A stretch of 64,000 nucleotides of DNA from Astragalus membranaceus (GCA_039519185.1 CM076850.1:159632462-159696461), one strand, 5' to 3'; positions 12,601 to 24,991 are shown, counted from the first letter of the stretch. Notes: generated from the sequence alone by a model not told the origin. Made by a program: numbers and translations.

Positions 12601-13187
12601 CTAAATAAAATTAGGAGGTAAATGCCCTTTCCGAGACTTCTTTCGGGTGAATGTTCGCATAATATCAACATCTTGAAGTGACTTGAATATCTCCCGCTCG
12701 GTGTAACATATCATCAAGTCATTGAACCACTCATCGTTGATCTTGTTGCGTAATTTAGACTTGATAACCTTCATTGCTGAAAAAGCTCTTTCAACGGATG
12801 CTGTCGACACCGGCAACAGCAAAGCCAACTCAATGAGTTTGTAGACCAATGGAAACAATAAGCTGCATCCTTGGACTCACTGTATTCAATCCATGTATAA
12901 CTCTTATACCATGAACTACAAAATGCTCTTGAATACTTCCCAAATTGAGTACGAGGGAAATTTGTCAAATTTGGTTGCGTTGGACCCTTCAATATATACG
13001 CCCTCCTCACTTGGTCTTGAATCTCCGGAGCATACTCATCAATTTGTTTCCTACATCCTGGATCACACACAATGTCATTTGGATTAAACTCATTGGCCTC
13101 ATTAGGGGGCGTTTCTTCTACTTCGGCTTCCGGTTGCACAACATTCGCAATCTCAATAGAACTTCTAGGTACCAAAAACCTCCTCAT
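12601..13187 (-). pseudogene. hAT transposase remnant (zinc finger joined to dimerisation tail)
   Basis: The minus-strand frame from 13187 begins MRRFLVPRSS and runs through a TTF/ZMYM-type N-terminal region with GKYSRAFCSSWY. It then jumps to the C-terminal hAT dimerisation region (LLLPVSTASVERAFSAMK, 12601-12858) in another frame. The central catalytic part, normally more than 400 residues, is deleted, and the junction near 12840-12870 is out of frame. It is a non-coding derivative that could only be moved by an intact relative. Confidence 0.85.
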
Positions 13188-13637
13188 CTAACAAATTTTA
13201 TGATCCAAAAAAAGAAACTATGTAAAAAACAAATAACATATAAGGAAACTAAAAAAGAATCAACAATTCTACACAAACTAATGTCTCAATAACTTCAAAG
13301 AGTCCAACGCAATAATTTACACAAGTCACAAACTAAAAAAGAATCAACAATTCTACACAAACTAATGTCTCAATAATTTATTTGGAATAAAGAGTAGGGA
13401 TTAGGAATATACCTCAAATAACTTCAAAGAGTAACATTGAATGTGTGGGTACTTTTCCCTCTTTTTAGAGCAAAAACCCTAACTCCAAAATACTACCCAA
13501 AGAGAGGAATGAGTTGGTTTTCCTTAAAATAGAGCTCAAATGTAAATGATTTAAGCTTGGATTGGACTACTTGAAGTGAAAAGAAGAAGAAAAGGAGAGG
13601 GAGGCTGGGAGAGTGTCGTGAGAGAAGAGAGGAAATT

Positions 13638-13659
13638 GGGGGGGGGGGGGGGGGGGGGG
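13638..13659 (+). repeat. Run of 22 G
   Basis: A perfect homopolymer inside the hAT derivative. It could form a G-quadruplex and is error-prone in sequencing, so its true length is uncertain. Confidence 0.8.
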
Positions 13660-15055
13660 TTCTGTTTGTCGTGAGAAAAGAGAGGAATGTGTTGTGTTTG
13701 CTTAATTGCTTTGTTTATTTTATTTAGTTTTTTATATATATTGGGCTTTTGGGTTTCATTTAGTTTTTGGGTTTTACTTTTTTTTACATTGGGCTGGACC
13801 ATTCTTTTTTTATTTCAAACCCACTGTTTTACTATTTTTGCCCCTGGTTATGACTAAAAATCAGCTATTGGGTTGGGGGCTTTACAAAGAAAGTAGAAGT
13901 TGAGCCCGGGCGCGTGCCCGGGCTAGCTGGGCCCTAAAATCGCCCCTGGGTCCAATACCACCTGATCCTACCAGACGATTAGTCTTTTGGGGACCAACTG
14001 CTCTCTCCCAAACATCACGAGCTACTCTAGCCTCCTCCACTGGATCGACAGCTGCCCCACTGCTCTGTTGTGACTGATGGTACTCAGCCATCCCACCCTC
14101 GAAGCTCTCCTGAAAAAAATAACCCAACAAATAATTAAATAACTAATTATTAATATAAATAATAAACATTAATTAATATATATAATTGTAAAAGTAGTTT
14201 TACCTGAATATGCCTCGCCCGATCTGTAACGTACTCACCAGTCTCCTCCACCATATGCATGTGGCAATGCAACTCAGACAAAGTGATTGGCCTTTGTTCC
14301 CTCTCCACCTATATATATATATATATATATGTACATAAATATATATATTATTAATTAAATACACATATTGAAAATGACTAGTTAATTATTATAAATAATT
14401 AATTAATTAATCAAGTAATAAATTAAGTAATAAATTTACCAAACGTATGTAATGCGTTGCAGTATTAACACTCCCTCCGTGTGTGTGCAGCCACCTTTTT
14501 CAGAAGCACGGTTCTTCTTGGCTTTCTCACAATAATTCTTAAATCCTTCATCTTTCTGCCAATACTCATTAAACTCAGCCCAAGTTGAGTCTCCCATATA
14601 AGATGGCTTCGTACCCGTATTGCGCGCCCTCCGCATCAATTCAGAATAGCGATGAGAACATCTCTTATGGAACACTCTCTCAACTGCGGCTTGCTCCCCT
14701 GGATACCATGTACATTTTTCCTATTTAAGAAATTTACAATAATGTTGTTAATTATAAGGCAATAATTAATTAATTAATCAAGTCAATATAAAAGATAATA
14801 CACCAAATTAATTATTTCGTAGAATCGAATAACTTACCAAAAATGATCTTAACATCTTCTTATTTGCATCCTTATCTTTTCTAACTTCCGTCCAGTTCTT
14901 CCAGCTCTTGGTAAAATTCTCCTTGATTGTTTTTGTGATGGCAGCAGCTGAAGCCTTCGAAGGAATAAAACTGCATTAAAAAAAGATGAATTTTGTTACA
15001 CCAAATATAAGTTATATATAAATGGCAACAAAAATAAATTAATAAATAATAATAT

Positions 15056-15057
<2 letters not shown>

Positions 15058-15118
<61 letters not shown>
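15058..15118. repeat. (AT)n microsatellite in a TNP1 intron
   Basis: About 30 AT units lie just inside the 15125-14971 intron of the TNP1-like gene. A shorter AT tract lies at about 14311-14330 beside another splice acceptor. Confidence 0.9.
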
Positions 15119-15121
<3 letters not shown>

Positions 15122-15699
15122 TTACGAATCGCCAACAATCTGCAATATGATACGCCCATCAGGTGTAACCCTAATCACATCAGTCCCATCAATGAATGTG
15201 CGTACCCCATCCGCATCAACATGTGTCGGGGATAAGCCCTCAGTACCAACAGGAATCGATGGCCCCCCCTGCAGTACTAGTACTAGCACCATCCTCAGAC
15301 ACAGGTGGTGGCAAATATCCGCCAGTAGTAACAACAACACGCGTAAGCTGAACACGGCGCCCTAGGCGAGTAGATGTCTTCCGCCTGCTAGTGCTGGCGG
15401 CATCGGGAGGTGGAGGAGGAACATATGCGCCGTCATGATCGGATCCCGAGTCATCATGAGATGCCATATCTGTATAGATATAGCTAAACATATACATTTA
15501 AACAAAACAAACATATACTAAACAAGGTTAACATAAACATATACAAAACTCATGCATTAAAATAAATAATTTGAATCCCATTCATTCTCAAACAAATAAG
15601 ATCCTTCATTAAAAATAACATCTTCATTAAAAATAGAATTGTTGAAACATAAATTACATTCATTCTAATTTGAATCCCATTCATTCTCAAAATCATCAT

Positions 15700-18121
15700 T
15701 GTAGCGACCGAAAAATCCTGAGGATCTCTCGCTTTCAATGAAGTCGCCATCAATGTTTAATTATCAGGGAAAACACTGAAAAATCCCTTTGAAAATAAAA
15801 CGGTCTTGAAAACCAGATTTTGGGTTCGGGAGTCGATTATGCGTGGGGAAGGTATTAGCACCCCACAGCATCCTTTCGAAAAAGGTTACCTCTAATTAAA
15901 TGTGCCAAAACTAGATTAACTTTGAAAATATTTATTTCCCTTTTATTATGAAAACGAATGAAAAGAATTAATAAAAATGTTTGTTTTTTGTGCTTGACGG
16001 GAATGTGCCCCGCTCCTACGTATCTCCACGTGCGATGGAGAAATCAAAGCTACGTAGTTCTTTATAGAAAAAGTTTGTTGGTTGGTGTTTTTTAATATAG
16101 GGGTTTTAGGACTGTGTGATCTGAGTTGATGGACCATTGTTGGTCTGAAGGAGCGCTAGGGCTCTGAAGGACCACTAGGGATCTGAAGGAGCGCTGGGGC
16201 TCTGAAGGACCACAGTTCATTTGTCCTAAAACGATGACTAACCCGGTCGTACGGACGACTTAATCCCCTATTGTAAAAATAAGATTTTTGGAGGAAAATG
16301 GTTTGTGTATGAAGTGATTTGATTGAATAGGTATTTTAGGACTCTTGAGCCGTACGGTTCATTCATCCTAAAACGCTGACTAATCCGATCGTACGATCGA
16401 CTTAATCCCCTATTATTATTTTGCAGTTTTGTGAGAAAATGAAGAGAGAGAAAAAAACAGGATGAAAAGTGTTTATTTTTGCGCTTGACAGGGGTGTGAC
16501 CCTGCTCCTACGTATCTCTTAGTAGAGAATCAAAGGCTACGTAGTTCTAGGGTAGAAAATGTTTGTTTATTGAGCTTAGAGCAAAAGATTTAAACAAAGG
16601 AAATTGGGACATGATTCTAAATTTTAGTAAAAGATTTGAACAAACAAAAGTACATCTACTTAAATTTTATTTTGAGTTTAGAGAAAAAATGAGTTAAGTA
16701 AAACATGATTAAAAGAAATGGGCTGGACCCAATAGGAGATAACAACAACAAAAAAGTGCAGTAGTACAGTAAACAAAAAACTCAAAGAGGCCATGACCCA
16801 AAACCTAGAAGCTTCTATGTACAAAAAAATAAATTAAACTTTACCTAATCTAAACACAACACACTCACACGTACTCAGAGAAAGAAGGGAAAAGGAAGGA
16901 GGTGCTGGAAAGAAACAGGGAAAGAAAGAAAGAAGGAGAGAAAGAAGAAAAGGGAAAGAAGAAGAGGGAGAGGGAGGTGAAACCGAGATAGATGGAGAGA
17001 GGAACAGAGGTGAATAGAGGGGGGTGTCGACAGTGGTTCACGGCGGAGATGGGGGTGGAGTAGTGTTGGCTCGTGGTGGTTTCTGGTTTGCCGGTGGTGG
17101 CTCACGGTGGTGCGAGGTGTGGAGGTTCTCTACCTTATTTTTTCTAATTTCTCACACTCTCCCTTTTATTCTTTCACTTGGGTTTATGTGAGGATGTGAT
17201 GTTGGGGGTTGATAATGGTTGCTGGTTGCGGGTTTGTACTTTTGGTGTTTGATAAATGGTGCCTATGAATCTGATATGGGGGTATGATGAATGTTAATGC
17301 TCTCTCTATATTTCTTCATTTTCAGCTCTCAGTGTTGCTTCCTTTTTTTTTCTTTCAATGAATTCAATCCTATTTATAGTGTCAAAAAGCAAGATCAACT
17401 TGCTTACAAAACTTGTTGATGAAGTAAATTTGCAACTTGGGAGACATGATTTGCTTTTGGTTTGTATAGAGGGATGACGTGGAGTAGTGTATGGCATGTG
17501 AAAGCTTGCTTTTGTGCAGGGGATGGGTGCTTGGTGTTAAAGCTGTTTTTATGACCAAAATGGGAGAAGATAACACACAATGAGAAAACAACTTGACTCT
17601 CTTACTGTAAATGCACCACTTTTAATTTTGTACTCCTATTCATAAAGCCAAAAAGATTGCAAATTGTCCACTTGCTATTGCAAGTTGGGGCTGGAAATAT
17701 CACTTTGTTGACACTTGACAGGGTAGGAAGTCGAAGTTGCAGGCTTTCCAATGACAGAGCCGAAAGTATAGACTTCTTTGATGAGGACTCTTTTTTTATT
17801 TATGTTATTGCCTTTTCCTCTTTTTTATTTTGTTTCCCAGTTGGCTAATATCATAGTAAATTGGGCTTTCAACAAAATGGGCTGACCTTAATAAAAATGA
17901 AATGGTTATTTTCTTTTTTAGACTATGGGTTCTAATGGCCCAATACCAATTTAGAAAAAAAATGGTTTTTAATTTTTAACAAAAATGATGATTGGATTTC
18001 AATAACAAGTTGGGCTTAGTTAGACTCAAATTCAATATGAAAGCTCAAAATAGCCTAATAATAAAATTGAACCAAAACAAAACAAAAACTTGCGAAAGGA
18101 GGACAAAATTTGGGTACTACA
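15700..18121. mobile_element. Solo LTR (2.4 kb) in the TNP2 last exon
   Basis: The sequence starts TGTAGCGACC and ends GGTACTACA (TG...CA) and is flanked by a perfect 5-bp duplication ATCAT (15695-15699 and 18122-18126). It contains no gag or pol. Internal repeats are visible: a block with CTACGTAGTTCT at about 15990-16070 recurs at 16480-16560, and a block with CCTAAAACGATGACTAA recurs near 16370. The style resembles long LTRs of legume Ty3/gypsy elements, but the family is uncertain. Left by LTR-LTR recombination. Confidence 0.88.
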
Positions 18122-18767
18122 ATCATCATCGGAGGAGTGAATTCTTGATACACCAATGTGGTCTGTTGCATCATCACCATCAGCATCTTCGTCATCAACA
18201 ACTTCATCGCCGGTGTTTGGCTCATCACATAAACGAACAATGGGTTCAACTTGAATCACTTCATTTACATTAGACATCTCTTCCATTTGATATGGCATAT
18301 CTTCCACCGTGTCATCATTTGTCTGATCAATGCGACCTCTTGGTTTTGTTTTAATTGCGACACACCAACCACGCCTATCAGTCCGCATTGATGGATAAGG
18401 GACATAATAGACTTGTCTCACATTTTGTGCAATGACGAACGGATCATACGGTCGATATCTACCATTCATTTTAATGTCCACTGTATTTGACTTTGGATTC
18501 ACCTTTGTTCCTCGAGCAGACGGATCAAACCAATTACAATAAAAAACCACTATCTTTGGACTAAAATCTAGATGGGGGTACTGAAGTTCATATATGTGTT
18601 GAACCACACCATAAAAATCATCTTCACCTCCTCCAGTGACCCCCTTCATGCACACTCCACTATTGACTGTCTCTCTGCCCTGTGTCCATTCATTGGTGTG
18701 AAATTTGTATCCATTGACAAAGTATGTGTGCCATTCTTTAACACATCTTCGAGGACCGTCTGATATG

Positions 18768-20601
18768 TGTTGAACCAAGGGCAAACACTCTTTGTTTTGT
18801 ATGATAACAAATTACACCTTATCTACTAATGGTTCAAGATTGAATTAAGTACAGGACATAAAGCAAAGAGCAGGAAGATTAAAATGGAGCAGCTTGGAGA
18901 AGAAGCCACCTCAGCAGTTCAAGACCTATTTGTTTATCCGCTTTCTTTAGGACACTGTGTAAGGTCCTATCACTGAAGGTCTATGATCTTTAGTAGCTGA
19001 GAGATGAGTTTTTCGAAACATGCATGGTGCATCAAAATAGTTTTGAAAAATATTTTATAAAATTGCATGCATGCATAAGGTGGCACCTAAACCTAAAAAT
19101 AATTTTGTGGAAAACTAGAAATCGATTTCTATCATTTTCTAAATCATGAAATCGATTTCTTAATCCTATTTTAAAGCTTGAAATCGATTTCCCTATCCAA
19201 TGTTAAAACAAAGAATCGATTCATACATATACTCAAGCCAAAGCCAAGAATCGATTCCTCCTTACTTTAACTAAACATGAAATCGATTCTTACCTATTTA
19301 GGATGTCTCAAGAATCGATTTCCTTCTTTTTTAAAACACCTTGAAATCGATTTTCAAGCTATCCTATAGGCTATGAATCGATTCCTCCTTACTTTAACTA
19401 AACATTGAAATCGATTCTTACCTATTCAGGATGTCCTGAAAATCGATTCCTACATATTTCCAAAAGCCAAGGAATCGATTCCTATGTTTTCTAGAAATAA
19501 AGAATCGATTATACTATATTTTAACATCACTCATGAATCGATTCTTAAGTCACATTTATGAATCCTATATTTTTCTAAAGCCTATAAATAGGCGGGTGCG
19601 ATTCACATTTCGATAACACCACACACCACATTTTTCTAAACCTCTCTACTTCTCACATACATCTTCTAAATCTGAGAAAGAGAGAAAATAGAGCTTCATC
19701 TTTCATATCATTTTCTATTTTCCATATCACTCATCTCTTAGTCACTATACTGTCATTATATCTGAGGTGATTGGATCATAGATCTCTGTTTGTATTCGTT
19801 ACTCTATTTGTGGGGTCACTCTGAAATCCTGGGATTTGTTCTTGGGTCTCTCAATCAGGAGATTGAGTTGGTTTGAAATCCTGGGAAGTTTTCTTGGGTC
19901 TCTCAATCAGGAGATTGAGTTGGTTTGAAATCCTGGGAGGTGATCTTGGGTCGTTCAATCGGGGAAGATTGAAGCGATAGTGAAATCCTGGGAGGTGCTC
20001 TTGGGTCGTTCAATCAGGAGATTGAAGCGGTGTTGAAATCCTTAGCTAGGTGCTCGGGTTCTCAGTTCGGGGGAATTGGGATTTGCTATTTGAAGTTGCC
20101 TGTTTGTAAAACATTCTTCATATAGTGGTTATCAGCAAAGTTCAAAGGTTGCAAAGCCTGAGGCCGAGGACGTAGGGCTTTTATCCCGAACCTCGCTAAA
20201 TTCCTGGTGTATCTCTATCCCTACTCTCTTTACTTTATTGTCTATATTTGTTATTGTTATATAGCTGTGATATTCATTGTTTTGTTTATATCTGTTTTGA
20301 ATATCACTACTCAGATCTGTCTATTGTTATATTATTGTGCTGATCTGTTATTATCCATATCACTGCTGTAGATCTGTTTGTTGCTATATTCAATATCACT
20401 GAGCTGCCTATAAATAATCTAGTTATTCTAATATCATACTGTGCTTGATCTGCCTGCTTGTATACATCATATAAGTTTAAATCTCAGTTTCCGCATTTGA
20501 TTTAAACAAAGCATTTCATAAGTTTTTGAAAACCGAAAAGAATTCATATTTTGCACATAACCTTATTCACCCCCCCTATAAGGTTATACTATAGTCTAAC
20601 A
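18768..20601 (+). repeat. 5-prime LTR of the gag-only retrotransposon
   Basis: 1834 bp. A TATA box (TATAAATA) lies at 19583-19590. Upstream is a cluster of 14 AATCGATT motifs (19118-19560). Downstream is a set of about 45-bp repeats around TGAAATCCTGGGAGGTG (19828-20050). Confidence 0.95.
19116..19556. repeat. Cluster of 14 AATCGATT palindromes in the LTR
   Basis: Fourteen copies of AATCGATT, often extended to GAAATCGATTTC or GGAATCGATTCC, lie every 20-45 bp just upstream of the LTR TATA box. The spacing sequences differ, so this is a motif cluster rather than a plain tandem repeat. The second LTR has the same set (23506-23946). A regulatory role is inference. Confidence 0.85.
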
Positions 20602-20603
20602 AG

Positions 20604-20616
20604 TGGTATCAGTAGC
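20604..20616 (+). promoter_or_regulatory. Primer binding site
   Basis: TGGTATCAGTAGC two bases after the 5-prime LTR matches the tRNA-iMet primer site used by most plant Copia elements (TGGTATCAGAGC) apart from its end. Confidence 0.75.
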
Positions 20617-20677
20617 TAGAAATTGCATATAGAGCTTTACATCTCGCAATTTAAGTTTTATTTATCTATCTGTGATT

Positions 20678-22334
20678 ATGGGTTCTTTTTTGAAAGAGGG
20701 GATGTCTTTATTTAGGCCACCCCTGTTTGATGGGACTAACTATGACTATTGGAGTAGTCGAATGAAATGTCATGTGCAGGCTATAGATTTCACCTTATGG
20801 AGGATCATTGCAGATGGACCACTGATCCCAATGAAAATCAAAAGTAAAGCTACCGGCAAAGAAGAAGAAGTGCCAGTTGAGGATATCTACACCATTGACC
20901 TGAAAGAGCTGAGAAAGTCAGAGTTGGATAAGATATCTCAAAATGCCAGAGCAATGAATATTCTTCACTTATCCTTATGTGAAGAAGAATATGGTAGAGT
21001 CAAAGGATGTCAAACAACAAAGGAAATCTGGGACTGCTTGCAAGCTACTCATGTAGGTACGAGCCAAGTGAAGGATACTAAAATCAGAATCCTCACTTCT
21101 GAATATGAAGCCTTCAAAATGAAAGAAGGTGAGTCTGTCGCAGCTATGCACCAGAGACTGAATCTGATTATAAACAACTTAAAGGCACTGGGAAAGAGGT
21201 ATTCTACAAAAGATATAAATGGGAAAGTTCTTGCATCACTGACTGGTGAGTTCTTTCCAAAAACTTGTGCAATCACTGAAGCCAAAGATATTGGCACTCT
21301 GCCCCAAGAAGACTTGATTGGGTCACTTCTAGCCTTTGAGGTTGTATTGGCTGCTAACAAAGATCAAGAAGCAGAAATGGTAAAAGAAAGAAAATCTCTT
21401 GCTCTTGCTGCTAAAACACCTAAGGTAGCAAGGAAAGAGGTTGAGTCTGATGAAGAATCTGATGATGAAGACATGACTGAATTATTTGAAGAATTCATGG
21501 GATTCAACAAACTTGAAAAGAGAAATAACTCAAAGAAATCCAAAAAAGCTAAGAAGGCTACATGGAACAACTATACTGACAGTGAAGAAGAGGAGGTTGC
21601 AAATGCCATTTGTCTCACGGCATGTGAAACACCTAAGGCTACTATATGGGATTGTCTTGGCACTGATAGCGACACAGACGAAGAAGAGCAAATTGCAAAT
21701 GGTGTTTTGTCATATGGCAAATGACTCATCTAAGGTAAGCCTTAACTCTTCTAGTCTTTCTGATTCTTCTATACATGATGATTTATCTGATGGTGCGTAT
21801 AGTAGTCACGATTTGAGTGAGGCTTTTGATGCTCTTTATTTTGAACATGAAACTCTTTTGTTAAAATCTAAGAAATTGGCAAAGAGTAACAAAAGCATGC
21901 TCACCAAAATTGAGACTCTAGAAAATGAGGTAGTTAAGTTGAAGAATGAGCTACATAAAACAAAACCTTTCAACCTTGAATTTCTTGAGCTTAAACAAAA
22001 TTTTGAAAAAGTCAAGGTTGAAAATGAATTTTTGAAAGAATCTTTGAAAAAGTTTGAGGTTGGTGAAAAGACCTTGACCAAGCTACTTCACTCCCAACAT
22101 GAATATGTTGATAGGAGAGGTATTGGGTACAAAGGTAATTCCACCTCCCCTATTTTGAAAAAGAAAATGACTTTTGTAGCTGCTACTTCAAGTTTTAAAC
22201 CCATTGTTTTCTCATGCACCTACTGTCAAAAGGGAAACCATAGCTCACCTAGATGCCCTATCCGTAAATTATGTGAGTTTGGTACCCTTATACCTGCCTG
22301 TAAGAAACCAAGGTGGATTGTGAAAAACCCTTGA
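20678..22334 (+). pseudogene. Copia-type gag with a frame change
   Basis: ATG at 20678 (MGSFLKEGM) opens a frame with the plant Copia gag core: FDGTNYDYWSSRMKCHVQA, then KEIWDCLQATHVG. It ends at 21724 after an acidic stretch. The neighbouring frame continues from about 21720 (MANDSSKV) through a coiled coil to a CCHC zinc knuckle (CTYCQKGNHSSPRC) and stops at 22334. A one-base shift near 21700-21724 separates the halves. It may be a mutation or, less likely, a programmed slip. Gag packages the element RNA, so this copy could act in cis only if the two parts are joined. Confidence 0.85.
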
Positions 22335-23157
22335 TAACTAACCCCAAAGGACCCAAAGAGAAATGGGTACCAAAATTTTCTACTTGATCTTAGTGCAGGT
22401 GTGCTACAAGGTATGGGGGTCAGATTGATACCTTGATAGCAGAGACTCAAAGTTCATGACTGGAGACGCAAAAAGATCCTTAATACTCAAAAAGAGCAGT
22501 CATGTGAATAGTAATATCAACAATAGAGGAAAAATCACCGGTGAAGGTTAGATTGGAAAAGTTCTATTCACCTTAAGAATAATTTATCACTTCTGTGAAA
22601 TAAAAAAATTTTGTGTGCATCAAAGTCTTTTTCCTTCTCTCTATTGTGATGGATCTTTGATGCAACATATTTTTAAGTTAAATATGATACCTATATTTTT
22701 GAACCAAGTATGGCATATTATCTTGGGTATCCTATTTTCTCTAAATATCTTTTTTAAACTGTGATGGTCCACCCTCTTTTTTCTAAACTTTGCATTCTAA
22801 TATTAATAAGGGGGATCACCAAGTAAGGGGGAGCATAGCATGAACTACTGTTTTTGATATATCATATGCTATGCAATGCTGCTTATTTATTATGCAAGTT
22901 TATAAAGTGCTTATGTTGTATGTATTCACCCCCCCTCCTTTTTGATGAAAACAAAGGGGGAGAGAATATTATGCATGTTATATGTGGGAGAGAATATATG
23001 CATGGTATATGTGAGGGGAGAAAATAATTGCTGCTATCCTGCTGATGTACTGTTTATTTTATTATGCATATGCTTAGGGGGATCTTTTAGAAAAAGTTCC
23101 ATTACTATCAAACCCCCTATGCATAATGTAATTTGTTATCATCAAAAAGGGGGAGTT
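22335..23157 (+). other. Retrotransposon internal 3-prime region without pol
   Basis: Non-coding. Several GGGGGA-rich tracts lie at about 22808-22830, 22951-22965 and 23078-23085. The polypurine tract AAAAAGGGGGAGTT sits directly before the 3-prime LTR. Nothing resembling pol is present. Confidence 0.8.
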
Positions 23158-24991
23158 TGTTGAACCAAGGGCAAACACTCTTTGTTTTGTATGATAACAA
23201 ATTACACCTTATCTACTAATGGTTCAAGATTGAATTAAGTACAGGACATAAAGCAAAGAGCAGGAAGATTAAAATGGAGCAGCTTGGAGAAGAAGCCACC
23301 TCAGCAGTTCAAGACCTATTTGTTTATCCACTTTCTTTAGGACACTGTGTAAGGTCCTATCACTGAAGGTCTATGATCTTTAGTAGCTGAGAGATGAGTT
23401 TTTCGAAACATGCATGGTGCATCAAAATAGTTTTGAAAAATATTTTATAAAATTGCATGCATGCATAAGGTGGCACCTAAACCTAAAAATAATTTTGTGG
23501 AAAGCTAGAAATCGATTTCTATCATTTTCTAAATCATGAAATCGATTTCTTAATCCTATTTTAAAGCTTGAAATCGATTTCCCTATCCAATGTTAAAACA
23601 AAGAATCGATTCATACATATACTCAAGCCAAAGCCAAGAATCGATTCCTCCTTACTTTAACTAAACATGAAATCGATTCTTACCTATTTAGGATGTCTCA
23701 AGAATCGATTTCCTTCTTTTTTAAAACACCTTGAAATCGATTTTCAAGCTATCCTATAGGCTATGAATCGATTCCTCCTTACTTTAACTAAACATTGAAA
23801 TCGATTCTTACCTATTCAGGATGTCCTGAAAATCGATTCCTACATATTTCCAAAAGCCAAGGAATCGATTCCTATGTTTTCTAGAAATAAAGAATCGATT
23901 ATACTATATTTTAACATCACTCATGAATCGATTCTTAAGTCACATTTATTAATCCTATATTTTTCTAAAGCCTATAAATAGGCGGGTGCGATTCACATTT
24001 CGATAACACCACACACCACATTTTTCTAAACCTCTCTACTTCTCACATACATCTTCTAAATCTGAGAAAGAGAGAAAATAGAGCTTCATCTTTCATATCA
24101 TTTTCTATTTTCCATATCACTCATCTCTTAGTCACTATACTGTCATTATATCTGAGGTGATTGGATCATAGATCTCTGTTTGTATTCGTTACTCTATTTG
24201 TGGGGTCACTCTGAAATCCTGGGATTTGTTCTTGGGTCTCTCAATCAGGAGATTGAGTTGGTTTGAAATCCTGGGAAGCTTTCTTGGGTCTCTCAATCAG
24301 GAGATTGAGTTGGTTTGAAATCCTGGGAGGTGATCTTGGGTCGTTCAATCGGGGAAGATTGAAGCGGTAGTGAAATCCTGGGAGGTGCTCTTGGGTCGTT
24401 CAATCAGGAGATTGAAGCGGTGTTGAAATCCTTAGCTAGGTGCTCGGGTTCTCAGTTCGGGGGAATTGGGATTTGCTATTTGAAGTTGCCTGTTTGTAAA
24501 ACATTCTTCATATAGTGGTTATCAGCAAAGTTCAAAGGTTGCAAAGCCTGAGGCCGAGGACGTAGGGCTTTTATCCCGAACCTCGCTAAATTCCTGGTGT
24601 ATCTCTATCCCTACTCTCTTTACTTTATTGTCTATATTTGTTATTGTTATATAGCTGTGATATTCATTGTTTTGTTTATATCTGTTTTGAATATCACTAC
24701 TCAGATCTGTCTATTGTTATATTATTGTGCTGATCTGTTATTATCCATATCACTGCTGTAGATCTGTCTGTTGCTATATTCAATATCACTGAGCTGCCTA
24801 TAAATAATCTAGTTATTCTAATATCATACTGTGCTTGATCTGCCTGCTTGTATACATCATATAAGTTTAAATCTCAGTTTCCGCATTTGATTTAAACAAA
24901 GCATTTCATAAGTTTTTGAAAACCGAAAAGAATTCATATTTTGCACATAACCTTATTCACCCCCCCTCTAAGGTTATACTATAGTCTAACA
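23158..24991 (+). repeat. 3-prime LTR of the gag-only retrotransposon
   Basis: The same length as the 5-prime LTR, differing at seven positions that I can see. TATA box at 23973-23980. Confidence 0.95.

Larger units (their letters stand above)
12470..13948 (-). mobile_element. hAT transposon deletion derivative nested in TNP1
   Basis: The left end CAGTGGCGAAGCC and right end ATCGCCCCTG are imperfect inverted repeats; TCGCCACTG is expected and one base differs. A perfect 8-bp target duplication GGTCCAAT (12462-12469 and 13949-13956) fits hAT. Without the 1479-bp element the TNP1 reading frame continues smoothly across the site. Confidence 0.92.
11810..15467 (-). pseudogene. TNP1-like CACTA protein (Transposase_24 / Ptta type), disrupted
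   Basis: Exons on the minus strand: 15467-15126, 14970-14838, 14720-14440, 14308-14204, and 14109-13949 continuing at 12461-11810. All introns are GT-AG. A hAT element (12470-13948) splits the last exon. Besides that, the frame is broken by one extra G in a G7 run (complement of 15263-15269) and by an extra AC in an ACACACAC run near 14480. Allowing for these, the parts sum to exactly 557 codons including the stop, which supports the model. The protein has a Pro/Ser-rich N terminus, a charged central domain with WTEVRKDKD and WAEFNEYW typical of plant Ptta/En/Spm proteins, then a coiled coil (QLSEAQRQIAERQQQSDRE) and a Gln/Tyr/Pro-rich tail. The family binds CACTA subterminal repeats. The start at 15467 (MASHDD) begins 198 bp beyond the end of TNP2. 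Confidence 0.85.
18768..24991 (+). mobile_element. Young LTR retrotransposon, Copia-type, gag only
   Basis: Two 1834-bp LTRs (18768-20601 and 23158-24991), each TGTTGAACC...TCTAACA, with a perfect ATATG target duplication (18763-18767, 24992-24996). I count seven differences between the LTRs, about 0.4 percent, so insertion is recent. The internal 2.56 kb has a primer site, one gag region and a polypurine tract, but no protease, integrase, reverse transcriptase or RNase H. It is therefore non-autonomous. It lies head-on to the TNP2 gene it interrupts. Confidence 0.96.

Noticed and set aside
13638..13659. Functional G-quadruplex switch
   Set aside because: A homopolymer of 22 G in a dead hAT derivative is more likely a simple repeat with uncertain length.
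15700..18121. Complete small retrotransposon rather than solo LTR
   Set aside because: No second LTR copy, primer site or polypurine tract was found inside; the internal repeats are short blocks.
19116..19556. Regularly spaced repeats resembling a CRISPR array
   Set aside because: The repeat is only 8-12 bp, spacing varies, the sequence lies in a plant LTR, and it is copied in the other LTR.
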